Source of the DNA: Streptomyces klenkii
GTDB lineage: Bacteria > Actinomycetota > Actinomycetes > Streptomycetales > Streptomycetaceae
NCBI RefSeq assembly: GCF_003626645.1
Contig: NZ_RBAM01000004.1
Coordinates: 62,001-126,000, forward strand
Direction of reading: 5' to 3'
DNA length: 64,000 nucleotides
The position numbers and the translations under genes were made by a program. Each line of letters starts with the position of its first letter. Positions within the stretch are counted from its first letter, which is position 1. The notes beneath the pieces were generated by a model. The model was not told where the DNA came from, ran no database searches, and saw only the letters and a list, made by a program, of their open reading frames with translations. Shown here piece by piece: positions 29,124 to 37,343 of the stretch.

Positions 29124-31433
29124 ATGCAACTCGCCGCGATCATCGTGTCGCTGGTCCTAATCGCGGTCGGCGTAGCGCTGTTCGGCCGTGCCCTCGTCCA
29201 GATCTACCGCTTCATGCGACTGGGTCAGCCCGTGCCCGCCGGCACCCGGACCGGCGACCCCGCGCAGCGCACCGTCACCGTGGCCAAGGAGTTCCTGGGC
29301 CACACCCGGATGAACCGCTGGGGCATCGTCGGTGTGGCGCACTGGTTCGTGGCGGTGGGCTTCTTCTCGCTGCTGCTGACGATCGTCAACGCCATCGGGC
29401 AGCTCTTCAAGGCCGACTGGCTCCTGCCGGTCATCGGCGACTGGGCCCCGTACAACGTCTTCGTCGAGTTCCTCGGCACGATGACCGCGCTCGGCATCCT
29501 GACGCTCATCGTCATCCGGCAGCTGAACCGGCCGGGCGACCCGGGCCGCAAGTCCCGCTTCGCCGGCTCCAACACCGGCCAGGCGTACTTCGTCGAGGCC
29601 GTCATCCTCATCGTCGGCGTCTGCATCTTCATGCTGCACGCCCTCGAAGGCGCCCAGCACCACGTCGACGGCTACGAGGCCTCGTTCTTCGTCTCGTACC
29701 CGGTCGTCTCGTGGCTGGAGGGGATGGACGTCTCGACGCTCCAGAACCTCACCTACTTCTTCGCGGGCCTGAAGATCGCGACGTCCTTCATCTGGATGAT
29801 CACGGTCGCCCTGAAGACCGACATGGGCGTGGCCTGGCACCGCTTCCTCGCCTTCCCGAACATCTGGTTCAAGCGCGAGGCGTCCGGCGACGTGGCGCTC
29901 GGCGCGCTGCTGCCCATGACGAGCGCCGGCAAGCCGATCGACTTCGAGGACCCGGGCGAGGACGACACGTTCGGCGTCTCGAAGGTCGAGGAGTTCTCCT
30001 GGAAGGGCCTGCTCGACTTCTCCACCTGCACCGAGTGCGGCCGCTGCCAGTCGCAGTGCCCCGCCTGGAACACCGGTAAGCCCCTCTCCCCCAAGCTCCT
30101 GATCATGGCGCTGCGCGACCACGCGCACGCCAAGGCGCCGTATCTGCTCGCGGGCGGCGGCAAGGACGCCGAGGGCGAGGAGAAGGGCACCGAGGAGCAG
30201 CTGAAGGACGTCCCGGCGGCGGCGCTGGCCGAGGCCGAGCGCCCGCTGATCGGCACCCTCGAGGAGAACGGCGTCATCGACCCCGACGTGCTGTGGTCCT
30301 GCACCACGTGCGGCGCGTGCGTCGAGCAGTGCCCGGTCGACATCGAGCACGTCGACCACATCGTCGACATGCGCCGCTACCAGGTGATGATCGAGAGCTC
30401 CTTCCCGTCCGAGGCGGGCACGATGCTCAAGAACCTGGAGAAGAAGGGCAACCCCTGGGGCCTGGCGAAGAAGCAGCGCCTGGCGTGGACCAAGGAGGTC
30501 GACTTCGAGGTCCCGGTCGTCGGCAAGGACGTCGAGGACCTCACCGAGGTCGACTACCTCTACTGGGTCGGCTGCGCCGGCGCCCTGGAGGACCGCGCCA
30601 AGAAGACCACGAAGGCCTTCGCGGAGCTGCTGCACATGGCGGGCGTGAAGTTCGCGATCATGGGCGGCGAGGAGAACTGCACGGGCGACTCGGCCCGCCG
30701 CCTGGGCAACGAGTTCCTGTTCCAGCAGCTCGGCCAGCAGAACGTCGAGATGCTGAACATGGCGTTCGGCGAGGACGCGGACGAGGGCGTCAAGGTCGAG
30801 AAGGCCAAGAAGAAGATCGTCGCGACCTGCCCGCACTGCTTCAACACGATCGCGAACGAGTACCCGCAGCTCGGCGGCGAGTACGAGGTCATCCACCACA
30901 CGCAGCTGCTCCAGCACCTGATCGACGAGGGCAAGCTCGTCCCGGTCACCCCGGTCGAGGGCCTGATCACGTACCACGACCCGTGCTACCTGGGCCGCCA
31001 CAACAAGGTCTACACGCCGCCGCGCGAGATCATCGCCAAGGTGCCGGGCCTGCGCAACGAGGAGATGCACCGCCACAAGGAGCGGGGCTTCTGCTGCGGT
31101 GCGGGCGGTGCGCGCATGTGGATGGAGGAGCGGATCGGCAAGCGCATCAACAACGAGCGCGTCGACGAGGCCCTGTCCCTCAACCCGGACATCGTCTCCA
31201 CCGCCTGCCCCTTCTGCCTCGTCATGCTGACCGACTCGGTCAACGGCAAGAAGAACGATGGCAAGGCCAAGGAGTCCATCCAGGTCGTCGACGTCGCCCA
31301 GCTCCTGCTGGAGTCGGTGAAGACCCCGGTGACCCCGGAGGACGGCGGCGAGGACGGCGGCGACGGCGGCGACGGGGAGCCCGCGGACACCCCGAAGCCG
31401 GACCCGGCTCCGGCCCCGGAGCCGGTGAAGTAA
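29124..31433 (+). CDS. Membrane iron-sulphur oxidoreductase, EtfD-like (ETF:menaquinone oxidoreductase type)
   Basis: A 769-residue protein with six or so N-terminal membrane helices (NarI-like, with several His), then two 4Fe-4S motifs CTECGRCQSQCP and CTTCGACVEQCP, and two CCG domains (YWVGCAG...CPHCFNT; DPCYLGRHN...CCGAGG...CPFC), followed by a Pro/Gly-rich tail. The plan matches M. tuberculosis EtfD (Rv0338c), which passes electrons from ETF to the quinone pool during fatty-acid beta-oxidation. ATG start with CGAGGAG upstream. It is divergent from dnaK and has its own terminator. The gene is conserved in actinobacteria; no ETF genes are in view. Confidence 0.85.
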   Translation: MQLAAIIVSLVLIAVGVALFGRALVQIYRFMRLGQPVPAGTRTGDPAQRTVTVAKEFLGHTRMNRWGIVGVAHWFVAVGFFSLLLTIVNAIGQLFKADWLLPVIGDWAPYNVFVEFLGTMTALGILTLIVIRQLNRPGDPGRKSRFAGSNTGQAYFVEAVILIVGVCIFMLHALEGAQHHVDGYEASFFVSYPVVSWLEGMDVSTLQNLTYFFAGLKIATSFIWMITVALKTDMGVAWHRFLAFPNIWFKREASGDVALGALLPMTSAGKPIDFEDPGEDDTFGVSKVEEFSWKGLLDFSTCTECGRCQSQCPAWNTGKPLSPKLLIMALRDHAHAKAPYLLAGGGKDAEGEEKGTEEQLKDVPAAALAEAERPLIGTLEENGVIDPDVLWSCTTCGACVEQCPVDIEHVDHIVDMRRYQVMIESSFPSEAGTMLKNLEKKGNPWGLAKKQRLAWTKEVDFEVPVVGKDVEDLTEVDYLYWVGCAGALEDRAKKTTKAFAELLHMAGVKFAIMGGEENCTGDSARRLGNEFLFQQLGQQNVEMLNMAFGEDADEGVKVEKAKKKIVATCPHCFNTIANEYPQLGGEYEVIHHTQLLQHLIDEGKLVPVTPVEGLITYHDPCYLGRHNKVYTPPREIIAKVPGLRNEEMHRHKERGFCCGAGGARMWMEERIGKRINNERVDEALSLNPDIVSTACPFCLVMLTDSVNGKKNDGKAKESIQVVDVAQLLLESVKTPVTPEDGGEDGGDGGDGEPADTPKPDPAPAPEPVK

Positions 31434-31452
31434 CCGCTTCCGAAGCGCACGC

Positions 31453-31490
31453 ACGGCCGGGCCCCGCGATTGATCGCGGGGCCCGGCCGT
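31453..31490 (+). terminator. Perfect 18-bp terminator after the EtfD-like gene
   Basis: Arms ACGGCCGGGCCCCGCGAT and ATCGCGGGGCCCGGCCGT are complementary over 18 bases, leaving a very short loop; followed by TGTCAT. 19 bp after the stop. Confidence 0.85.
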
Positions 31491-31556
31491 TGTCATGGGT
31501 GCGTGGGACGATGAACGCGTTCGCGCTTGCAGCCCGTATTCAGCAGGAGCCACGTC

Positions 31557-32120
31557 ATGGATTACGCCCGGATGCGCGCCATCGCCGAGGAACTGATGGA
31601 GCACGCTCCCGAACCGGTCAGGGGCTTCGAGATCAACGGCGAAGGAATCTTCATGATGATGTCGCCGTCCAGGTTCCACGACTTCAACGCTATGCGCCTC
31701 AGCCGTCAACTGGACCGCCAGCTGCCCGACGGGGTCGTGGCCTTCCCGGGCGGCGACATCGAAGACGCAACGCTCGGCAAGCTCCGCCGCCCGGACCTGA
31801 TCGTCGTGTCGGACGAGGTCTTCGGCGAAGAGAACGAACCGTTCAACCCACGCGACCTCTCCCTGGTCGCCGAGATCGTCTCCCCCTCCAACCACAGCAA
31901 CGACTACACGGACAAGATGGACGAGTACCCGGCCATGGGCATCCCGCTGTATCTCCTGATCGATCCCCGCAAGGGGTCGGTAGCGGTAATGTCCGACCCC
32001 GGGCCTGGTCCGGACGGGCGCCCCTGCTACCGGACACGCCACGACGGCGTCTTCGGCGACAAAGTCTCCGTCGGCCCCTGGACCGTCGACACCTCCGAGT
32101 TCCGCACGTACCCCTCCTGA
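31557..32120 (+). CDS. Uma2-family (DUF820) protein
   Basis: A 187-residue Uma2 protein: ELMEHAPEPVRGFEINGEGIFMMMSP near the N-terminus, RRPDLIVVSDEVF (core Asp), SLVAEIVSPSNHSNDYTDKMDEYPAMGIPLYLLIDP, and a C-terminal TVDTSEF. It belongs to a different branch from the 6.2-kb copy, as shown by little sequence identity outside the core. ATG start with AGGAG nine bases upstream. Like other streptomycete members it stands alone, and its function is not established. Confidence 0.85.
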   Translation: MDYARMRAIAEELMEHAPEPVRGFEINGEGIFMMMSPSRFHDFNAMRLSRQLDRQLPDGVVAFPGGDIEDATLGKLRRPDLIVVSDEVFGEENEPFNPRDLSLVAEIVSPSNHSNDYTDKMDEYPAMGIPLYLLIDPRKGSVAVMSDPGPGPDGRPCYRTRHDGVFGDKVSVGPWTVDTSEFRTYPS

Positions 32121-32244
32121 CGCGGGGCCTCCGCAGCCCCAACCCCCGGTATTTCCCTTAGGGGATGTCACAGCTCGGCCGCAATGGCGGGCCCGTTCTC
32201 ACCGCGCCGACTCGGCATCGTCACGGAGCGGGTACGTTCGAACC

Positions 32245-33213
32245 GTGGCTGGATTCAGGATGGGACGCGGACAGGGCTCGAACGACCCCGGGCCCGCGCA
32301 GCAAGGACAGCGCCCGGGGCAGTACCAGGCCCCGTACGGCGGCCAGGGCGGCCAGGGGGGCCACGGTGGTCAGTGGCAGCAGCAGCCCCCGCCGTACGGC
32401 GAGCCGGAGTACTTCGGCGGGAGCGGGCAGCCGCAGCAGGGTTACGGCGGGCAGCAGCCGTACGGGCAGGGACAGGGCCCGGGCCAGGACCCGTACTACG
32501 GCCACGGACAGCCCGGGCACGGACAGCCCGGTCCCGGCGGCGGTCACCCCGGTCAGACCCAGCAGTTCAGCCTCGGCGAGGCCCCGGACGCGTACGGCGG
32601 GGATCCGTACGGCCAGGGCGACCCGTACGGCGGCCAGGACCCGTACAACAACGCGCCCGCGCCGCCCCCGGGCCCGCGCCTGCCGTGGAAGCAGTTGCTG
32701 ACCGGCATAGTCATGCGCCCTTCCGCGACCTTCTGGCAGATGCGTGACCACGCCGTGTGGGCGCCGGCTCTGATCGTCACGTTCGTCTACGGCCTGCTCG
32801 CCGTCTTCGGCTTCGACAAGGCCCGCGAGGACGTGCTGAACGCCTCGCTCTCCAACAGCCTGCCGTCGGTGCTGATCACCGGCGTGGTCATGGTGCTCGC
32901 CGGGCTCCTCCTGGGCGCGGTCACGCACACGCTCGCCCGGCAGCTCGGCGGCGACGGCCTCTGGCAGCCGACGGTCGGCCTGTCGATGCTGATCATGGCG
33001 ATCACGGACGCGCCCCGGCTGCTGTTCGCCATGTTCCTCGGCGGCGACAACGTCGTGGTCCAGGTGCTGGGCTGGGCGACGTGGCTCCTGGCGGGCTACC
33101 TGTTCACGTCCATGGTCAGCAAATCGCACGACATCCCGTGGCCGAGGGCGCTGGGCGCCTCCGCGATCCAGCTGATCGCCCTGCTGTCGATCGTCAAGCT
33201 GGGCACGCTGTAG
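32245..33213 (+). CDS. Yip1-domain membrane protein with Gly/Gln/Tyr-rich N-terminus
   Basis: A 322-residue protein. Residues 1-150 are disordered, rich in Gly, Gln, Pro and Tyr with repeats like YGGQ, DPYG and QPGHGQPG. Residues about 155-322 carry five membrane helices with the Yip1 pattern (WKQLLTGIVMRPSATFWQMRDH, then AITDAPRLLFAMFLGG). Bacterial Yip1 proteins are of unknown role. GTG start. It is followed by an exceptionally long perfect terminator. Confidence 0.78.
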   Translation: MAGFRMGRGQGSNDPGPAQQGQRPGQYQAPYGGQGGQGGHGGQWQQQPPPYGEPEYFGGSGQPQQGYGGQQPYGQGQGPGQDPYYGHGQPGHGQPGPGGGHPGQTQQFSLGEAPDAYGGDPYGQGDPYGGQDPYNNAPAPPPGPRLPWKQLLTGIVMRPSATFWQMRDHAVWAPALIVTFVYGLLAVFGFDKAREDVLNASLSNSLPSVLITGVVMVLAGLLLGAVTHTLARQLGGDGLWQPTVGLSMLIMAITDAPRLLFAMFLGGDNVVVQVLGWATWLLAGYLFTSMVSKSHDIPWPRALGASAIQLIALLSIVKLGTL

Positions 33214-33222
33214 CGGCGGCCG

Positions 33223-33283
33223 GCAGACATGCGTGAGGGCCCCCGCCTTGATGAACACGGCGGGGGCCCTCACGCATGTCTGC
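33223..33283. terminator. 25-bp perfect stem terminator between convergent genes
   Basis: Arms 33223-33247 and 33259-33283 are perfectly complementary over 25 bases (core GAGGGCCCCCGCC / GGCGGGGGCCCTC) with an 11-base loop. The stops of the Yip1 and phosphoribosyltransferase genes flank it closely on both sides, so it must serve both. Confidence 0.9.
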
Positions 33284-33294
33284 GGCCTGCGCGG

Positions 33295-33792
33295 TTACGC
33301 GTCGAGGACCTGGCCCTCGCGGCGCACGACCGGCGGCTCGACCGACCACGGGAAGTTGATCCAGTCCTCGGTGCGCTTCCACACGTACTCGCACTTCACG
33401 AGGCTCTGGGACTTCTCGTAGATCACCGCGGAGCGGACCTCGGCCACGTGGTCCTTGCAGAAGTCGTGCACGAGCTTGAGGGTCTTGCCGGTGTCCGCCA
33501 CGTCGTCGGCGATCAGGACCTTCTTGTTCGTGAAGTCGATCTGGTCCGGGACGGGGGCCAGCATGACCGGCATCTCCATCGTCTCGCCGACGCCCGAGTA
33601 GAACTCCACGTTCACGAGGTGGATGTTCTTGCAGTCCAGCGCGTACGCCAGCCCGCCGGCGACGAAGACGCCGCCGCGCGCGATGGACAGGATGATGTCC
33701 GGCTCGTAGCCGTCGTCCGCGATGGTCTGTGCCAGCTCACGGATGGCCTCCCCGAAGATCGGGTAGGTCAGGTTCTCGCGGATCTCACTCAC
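33295..33792 (-). CDS. Purine/xanthine-type phosphoribosyltransferase
   Basis: A 165-residue type I phosphoribosyltransferase that makes a nucleotide from a base and PRPP in the cytosol. The PRPP-binding motif is VLIADDVADTGKTL, preceded by DIILSIARGGVFVAGGLAYAL and followed by a short C-terminal hood. It is nearest to xanthine/hypoxanthine salvage enzymes. GTG start. Preceded by dcd with a 25-bp gap, so the two nucleotide-metabolism genes are probably one operon. Confidence 0.83.
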   Translation of the reverse strand: MSEIRENLTYPIFGEAIRELAQTIADDGYEPDIILSIARGGVFVAGGLAYALDCKNIHLVNVEFYSGVGETMEMPVMLAPVPDQIDFTNKKVLIADDVADTGKTLKLVHDFCKDHVAEVRSAVIYEKSQSLVKCEYVWKRTEDWINFPWSVEPPVVRREGQVLDA

Positions 33793-33817
33793 TGTTGCTC
33801 TTCGCCTTTTGCTCTGC

Positions 33818-34393
33818 TCAGACCTGGGTGCGATGGAAATTCTGGAAGGAGCGCGAGGGCGTGGGCCCACGCTGCCCCTGGTAGCGGGAGCCGTGCTTCG
33901 CGGACCCGTACGGATGCTCGACGGGCGAGGTCAGGCGGAACATGCACAGCTGCCCGATCTTCATCCCCGGCCACAGCTTGATCGGCAGCGTGGCCATGTT
34001 CGACAGCTCCAGCGTCACGTGCCCGGAGAAACCGGGGTCGATGAAGCCGGCGGTCGAGTGCGTCAGCAGGCCGAGGCGGCCGAGGCTGGACTTGCCCTCC
34101 AGGCGGGAGGCCACATCGTCGGGAAGCGTGATGACCTCGTACGTCGAGGCGAGCACGAACTCACCGGGGTGCAGGATGAACGCCTCGTCGCCCTCCGGCA
34201 CCACCTCACGCGTGAGGTCCGCCTGCTCGACCGCGGGGTCGATGTGCGGGTACCGGTGGTTCTCGAACACCCGGAAGTAGCGGTCGAGGCGCACATCGAT
34301 GCTCGACGGCTGCACCATGGATTCGTCGAACGGGTCGATACGCACCCGGCCGGCGTCGATCTCGGTCCGGATGTCCTTGTCTGAGAGAAGCAC
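33818..34393 (-). CDS. dcd: dCTP deaminase
   Basis: A 191-residue homotrimeric enzyme that deaminates dCTP to dUTP. Family motifs are [60 protein letters not shown] in parts (with active-site Ser and Arg) and GHVTLELSN (catalytic Glu), and the C-terminal [18 protein letters not shown] start, giving [12 protein letters not shown] as in homologues. Length is normal. The downstream phosphoribosyltransferase probably shares its mRNA. Confidence 0.95.
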   Translation of the reverse strand: MLLSDKDIRTEIDAGRVRIDPFDESMVQPSSIDVRLDRYFRVFENHRYPHIDPAVEQADLTREVVPEGDEAFILHPGEFVLASTYEVITLPDDVASRLEGKSSLGRLGLLTHSTAGFIDPGFSGHVTLELSNMATLPIKLWPGMKIGQLCMFRLTSPVEHPYGSAKHGSRYQGQRGPTPSRSFQNFHRTQV

Positions 34394-34423
34394 GGGTCGA
34401 GGATACGCGGAGAAGACGGACAA

Positions 34424-34454
34424 CGCGGGCCCGGTCCGAGCGGACGGGCCCGCG
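34424..34454 (-). terminator. Hairpin terminator after the zinc-ribbon gene
   Basis: CGCGGGCCCGGTCCG pairs with CGGACGGGCCCGCG with one bulged base and a two-base turn. It is 52 bp after the stop of the small leftward gene and upstream of dcd. Confidence 0.65.
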
Positions 34455-34506
34455 CCGCTTGATCAGTACCGCCTCAGCGCTCGCTCAGCGCCCGCTCGGC
34501 GCTTGA

Positions 34507-34668
34507 TCAGCGCTTCTGCCCGACCGGTACGGAATGCCGCAGCCGGGCGCAGCGCGGGCAGCGCAGGAGCCGTCCGGGGCCGATCCGGTCGGGACCGAGG
34601 TGCTGCATCGGGAACGAAGCGGTGCTGAAGACGTGCCCCTCGGCACAACGAACGACGGTGCGCTCCAT
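34507..34668 (-). CDS. Small zinc-ribbon-like protein, 53 aa
   Basis: A 53-residue protein with two putative metal knuckles: VRCAEGHVFSTASFP and LLRCPRCARLRHSVPVGQKR. CxxxH plus CPxC would bind one zinc ion. Small ribbon proteins of this kind are conserved in streptomycetes without assigned function. ATG start with GGGG(C)AG upstream. A set of GCGCTC/GCGCTTGATCAGCGC repeats fills the gap between its stop and the terminator. Confidence 0.65.
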   Translation of the reverse strand: MERTVVRCAEGHVFSTASFPMQHLGPDRIGPGRLLRCPRCARLRHSVPVGQKR

Positions 34669-34901
34669 AGAGCTGCCCCTTTCCCCATTCACGTGAAAGA
34701 CAAAAGCCACATTAGGGGATGTATAGGACTCGCTCCTAAGCGGCACTCCCGGCAGTCCCCCGGGAGCCCGTCACCGGCATCCGGCGTCCCAACCGTACGC
34801 CCCAACTCCCGGACCCCGCGGCCGCATCCTCACCTGCCCCACACTCTCCACACACGACAGGAAGGCCCGTACGGTGAGTGCACCGGGGGCCTTCGATGGG
34901 G

Positions 34902-34907
34902 TAGAGT
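34902..34907 (+). promoter_or_regulatory. tRNA-Gly promoter -10 element
   Basis: TAGAGT lies 37 bp before the tRNA and matches the streptomycete HrdB -10 consensus TAGRRT. The -35 region is weak. The 34669-34943 gap shows no gene. Confidence 0.5.
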
Positions 34908-34943
34908 GTGCGACGATGAGGCGCTCCCAAAACGGGCGCTCTC

Positions 34944-35017
34944 GCGGGTGTAGTTTAATGGTAGAACATGAGCTTCCCAAGCTCAGAGCGCGAGTTCGAT
35001 TCTCGTCACCCGCTCCA
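34944..35017 (+). tRNA. tRNA-Gly (anticodon CCC)
   Basis: A complete cloverleaf: acceptor GCGGGTG pairs with CACCCGC, D arm GTTTAATGGTAGAAC, anticodon stem TGAGC/GCTCA with loop TTCCCAA (anticodon CCC, reading GGG), T arm CGAGTTCGATTCTCG, and an encoded CCA end. A terminator follows directly. tRNA genes are the usual attachment sites of streptomycete integrative elements, but no second copy of the 3' end was noticed. Confidence 0.96.
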
Positions 35018-35022
35018 TAGTG

Positions 35023-35049
35023 AACCCCCAGGTCAACGACCTGGGGGTT
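35023..35049 (+). terminator. Terminator of tRNA-Gly
   Basis: AACCCCCAGGTC and GACCTGGGGGTT form a 12-bp stem with an AAC loop, followed by a T-rich tail (GTTTGTTGT). Starts six bases after the CCA. Confidence 0.9.
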
Positions 35050-35450
35050 GTTTGTTGTCCAGACCTGCCGCGAGGCGCCGCGCCCTCCGCATGTCCTAAC
35101 TCCGCCCGAGCCGGCCCCACATGGCGCCGCCGCACCGCTTGCGCGCAGCACGGCGGCACGAGCTCCTCCATATCTATGCCCGCGGTCTAAGAATTTCAGG
35201 GACCCCGCGAGGAGACTTTTTGCCACCGCACATAGGGTAGAAATATTTAGCGCACACAAGCCACCGCGGCATGCTACTGTCGATCTCGGTTGCAGTTTTG
35301 GTACCCAAAATCTTCAAGCGTCTCCAGTCGCCCTCCGCGTCACTGAGGGGCGCTTTACGTTTCCCGGCCACCTTCCGGGCGGGGCATCATCGCGGCGACA
35401 CGGTGTCCGCACGGTGCGGATTCCGGTGTACTGCCCCAAGGAGATACGAC
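35050..35450 (+). other. Gene-free stretch: long leader of the cold-shock gene
   Basis: About 400 bases with no convincing reading frame and clearly lower GC than the flanks. It contains an A/T-rich part (AGAAATATTTAGCG) and the near-palindrome TTTTGG-TAC-CCAAAA at 35296-35310, then a structured GC-rich portion running to the cold-shock ribosome site. A long 5' untranslated region with thermosensitive structure is usual for cold-shock genes. Confidence 0.55.
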
Positions 35451-35654
35451 ATGGCTACTGGCACCGTGAAGTGGTTCAATGCGGCAAAGGGCTTCGGCTT
35501 CATCGAGCAGGACGGTGGCGGCGCCGACGTGTTCGCCCACTTCTCGAACATCGCCGCCGAAGGCTTCCGTGAGCTGCTCGAAGGCCAGAAGGTGACCTTC
35601 GACATCGTGCAGGGCCAGAAGGGCCCGACGGCCGAGAACATCGTTCCCGCCTGA
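35451..35654 (+). CDS. CspA-family cold-shock protein
   Basis: A 67-residue single cold-shock domain: [18 protein letters not shown] with RNP1 (KGFGFI), RNP2-like VFAHFSNI, and a C-terminal [17 protein letters not shown]. It binds single-stranded RNA/DNA and relieves mRNA structure in the cold. AAGGAG is placed seven bases before the ATG. A long leader upstream suggests post-transcriptional regulation. It is followed by a CBS gene and an SCO5918-like gene, an association seen repeatedly in streptomycetes. Confidence 0.95.
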   Translation: MATGTVKWFNAAKGFGFIEQDGGGADVFAHFSNIAAEGFRELLEGQKVTFDIVQGQKGPTAENIVPA

Positions 35655-36060
35655 CACTGACGCGCATGGTGCAGCTGGGGCCCACATCCCTCGGGGCGCG
35701 GACCTCAGTTGCACGCATTTCCCCGCAGTGATTTCTCCTGCGGGACGCAGGATTTCAGCTCGCACCCTCCCCGCAGTCGCACCCATCGACCGCGGTCCTG
35801 GATTTTACATTCACCGGGCGCCGCCTATTTCAGCGCCTGGGCCTGTACGGATTCCCCGTAGACCAGATGCGCTTTCGCATTCCATTCGGCCCGGTCTCGA
35901 AATTCCCGGCGCTGCTTTTCTGCTACGCGAGTTCCTTGATGCGTGCCGTATCAAGGAGGTTCATCGAGGAAGATTCTGAATGAACCCCGAACGCAGGAAC
36001 GAGCGCTCCTCGACCAGGAACTCGACCAGGAAACTGACCCACCTCTTCGGGAGGCACGTT
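35655..36060 (+). other. Gene-free stretch after the cold-shock gene, with a small hairpin
   Basis: No convincing gene. TCCTGCG-GGA-CGCAGGA at 35736-35752 followed by TTT may terminate the cold-shock transcript. The rest is moderately AT-rich and ends in the 5' region of the CBS gene, which has two possible starts (35980 and 36061), both with ribosome sites. Confidence 0.5.
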
Positions 36061-36468
36061 GTGACGTTGATCCAGACGCAGGACCGCTCGGCACATGGCA
36101 ACGCCGTGCGGCGAATGGTGGCCGAAGGCATGGAGCCGGACGTCCCGCGAGTCTGTGACGACATGACTGTCGAAGTGGCCTTGTCTGTCATGGCCGCCGC
36201 CCGCACGGGCCACCTGCTCGTCTGCGACGAGGACGACCTGTGCACCGGGGTGGTCACCCGGGCCCGGCTCGCCGCCGTCCATGAGGGCGACACGTACACG
36301 GACCGGCTCCGGCTGCGCGATGTCCTCGGCGAACGCGAGCCGTTCGCCTCGCCCCTCACCACGACGGTCGAGGCCGAGCACGTGATGCGCCCTCGCCGGC
36401 CGGAGTCGGCCCTGCCCGTTGCCGGCGAACAAGGCTGCCCTTCGGTCATCCCCGCCCTCGCACGCTGA
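36061..36468 (+). CDS. CBS-domain-like protein
   Basis: A 135-residue protein with one recognisable CBS half: VCDDMTVEVALSVMAAARTGHLLVCDEDDLCTGVVTRARL, then YTDRLRLRDVL; the second half is degenerate. CBS pairs bind adenosyl ligands, and this small stand-alone type accompanies cold-shock genes in streptomycetes. The GTG of VTLIQTQDRSAHG is preferred because GGGAGG lies six bases upstream. The ATG at 35980 also has a GAGGAAG site and would add 27 Arg-rich residues. The C-terminus is Pro/Arg-rich without structure. Confidence 0.7.
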   Translation: MTLIQTQDRSAHGNAVRRMVAEGMEPDVPRVCDDMTVEVALSVMAAARTGHLLVCDEDDLCTGVVTRARLAAVHEGDTYTDRLRLRDVLGEREPFASPLTTTVEAEHVMRPRRPESALPVAGEQGCPSVIPALAR

Positions 36469-36523
36469 ACCGCCTCACGACCGCAGTTCCGACGTGACCG
36501 TCCCCTTCCTCCTGTGAGGCATC

Positions 36524-36835
36524 ATGCGCTGTGTCATCGCCCGTTTCCCGTTCGACCTGACCAAGAGCGGTGTCCTGGAATCGATGAAGGGCGTCAAGCC
36601 CGAGCAGGTCACCGGCGAGTCCGTGACCATCGGCCGCCGCACCTACCCCGCCAAGCAGGTCGGCCAGATCATCACCCGCCAGGACCGGCGCGACTTCAGC
36701 GCCGGCGAAGTTCTCCGAGCCATGGCGAAGCTCGGCTTCACCTGCCGCGTCCTGCCCGGGGCCACCGTGCCGACGCGCCCCCTCACCCCGCTCCAGCAGG
36801 CGTCCGCGATGCTCGGCGTGCCGGCGACCGCCTGA
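36524..36835 (+). CDS. SCO5918-family protein
   Basis: A 103-residue protein matching the streptomycete SCO5918 family: MRCVIARFPFDLTKSGVLESMKGVKPEQVTGESVTIGRRTYP in parts, then KQVGQIITRQDRRDFSAGEVLRAMAKLGFTC in parts and LTPLQQASAMLG. The family goes with cold-shock proteins and DEAD-box helicases; function is not known, though the conserved basic surface suggests RNA or DNA contact. It follows the CBS gene by 55 bp and is closed by a terminator. Confidence 0.8.
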   Translation: MRCVIARFPFDLTKSGVLESMKGVKPEQVTGESVTIGRRTYPAKQVGQIITRQDRRDFSAGEVLRAMAKLGFTCRVLPGATVPTRPLTPLQQASAMLGVPATA

Positions 36836-36879
36836 CCGCCTGAGCGAGGGGCACGGCACCGGCTGCCGCCCGAGCAGCG

Positions 36880-36917
36880 AGGAGGGCCCGACCGGCACAT
36901 GCCGGTCGGGCCCTCCT
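36880..36917 (+). terminator. 18-bp terminator after the SCO5918-like gene
   Basis: AGGAGGGCCCGACCGGCA pairs with TGCCGGTCGGGCCCTCCT, a perfect 18-base stem with a minimal turn, between convergent genes. Confidence 0.9.
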
Positions 36918-36952
36918 GCGCGTCCCGATGGGACCTTCTGCACGCCGCCGGA

Positions 36953-37312
36953 TCAGTGGTCGGAGTAGCTGAAGTCGCCCACCGTCCAGGCGCTTACATC
37001 GGCGATCGAGACGCGATACATCCCACCCGTCTCCGGGATCCCCACCTGTCCCTGAAGGATGCGGGCCATGTGAAAGTGCAGATGTGTGGGCGGACCCTCC
37101 CGGCGCGTTGTGGTGGTGAAGATGGCGGCGAACTCACCCAAGCGGGCGGAGTCCGTCAGGACCTCTGACACCCGCTGCCTCCACACGGCTTCGGGAGCCA
37201 GCCGGCCGGTGATGACAGCACCGCCGGTGACCACGGTCAGGGACATCTGATTGCTCTGCCCGGACTCCACCAGGGTGGCGACGTCAGCGAGCAGCTCGTC
37301 AGGCTTCGGCAT
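36953..37312 (-). CDS. Hypothetical protein, 119 aa, probably leaderless
   Basis: No family was recognised. The protein has an N-terminal helix (KPDELLADVATLVESGQS), a strand-rich centre (NQMSLTVVTGGAVITGRLAPEAVWRQRV; THLHFHMARIL with a His cluster) and a C-terminal VSIADVSAWTVGDFSYSD, compatible with a small alpha/beta domain. There is no ribosome site before the ATG, but TAGAAT lies eight bases upstream, so the transcript probably begins at the ATG. An in-frame extension to 37498 would add two copies of a QPNAGGG repeat and is not favoured. Confidence 0.6.
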   Translation of the reverse strand: MPKPDELLADVATLVESGQSNQMSLTVVTGGAVITGRLAPEAVWRQRVSEVLTDSARLGEFAAIFTTTTRREGPPTHLHFHMARILQGQVGIPETGGMYRVSIADVSAWTVGDFSYSDH

Positions 37313-37320
37313 GAGAGCCG

Positions 37321-37326
37321 ATTCTA
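37321..37326 (-). promoter_or_regulatory. -10 element of a leaderless transcript
   Basis: TAGAAT on the reverse strand, eight bases before the ATG of the 119-residue gene, places the transcript start at the A of the ATG. Confidence 0.5.
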
Positions 37327-37343
37327 TTCGCCGGCCGTCCCAC

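Noticed and set aside
29157..32171. Leftward frame of 1004 codons opposite the EtfD-like gene
   Set aside because: Antisense of an obvious iron-sulphur protein; no ribosome site or recognisable motif.
34944..35049. Integrated element attached to tRNA-Gly
   Set aside because: No integrase, Rep or excisionase nearby and no second tRNA 3' end noticed within the window.
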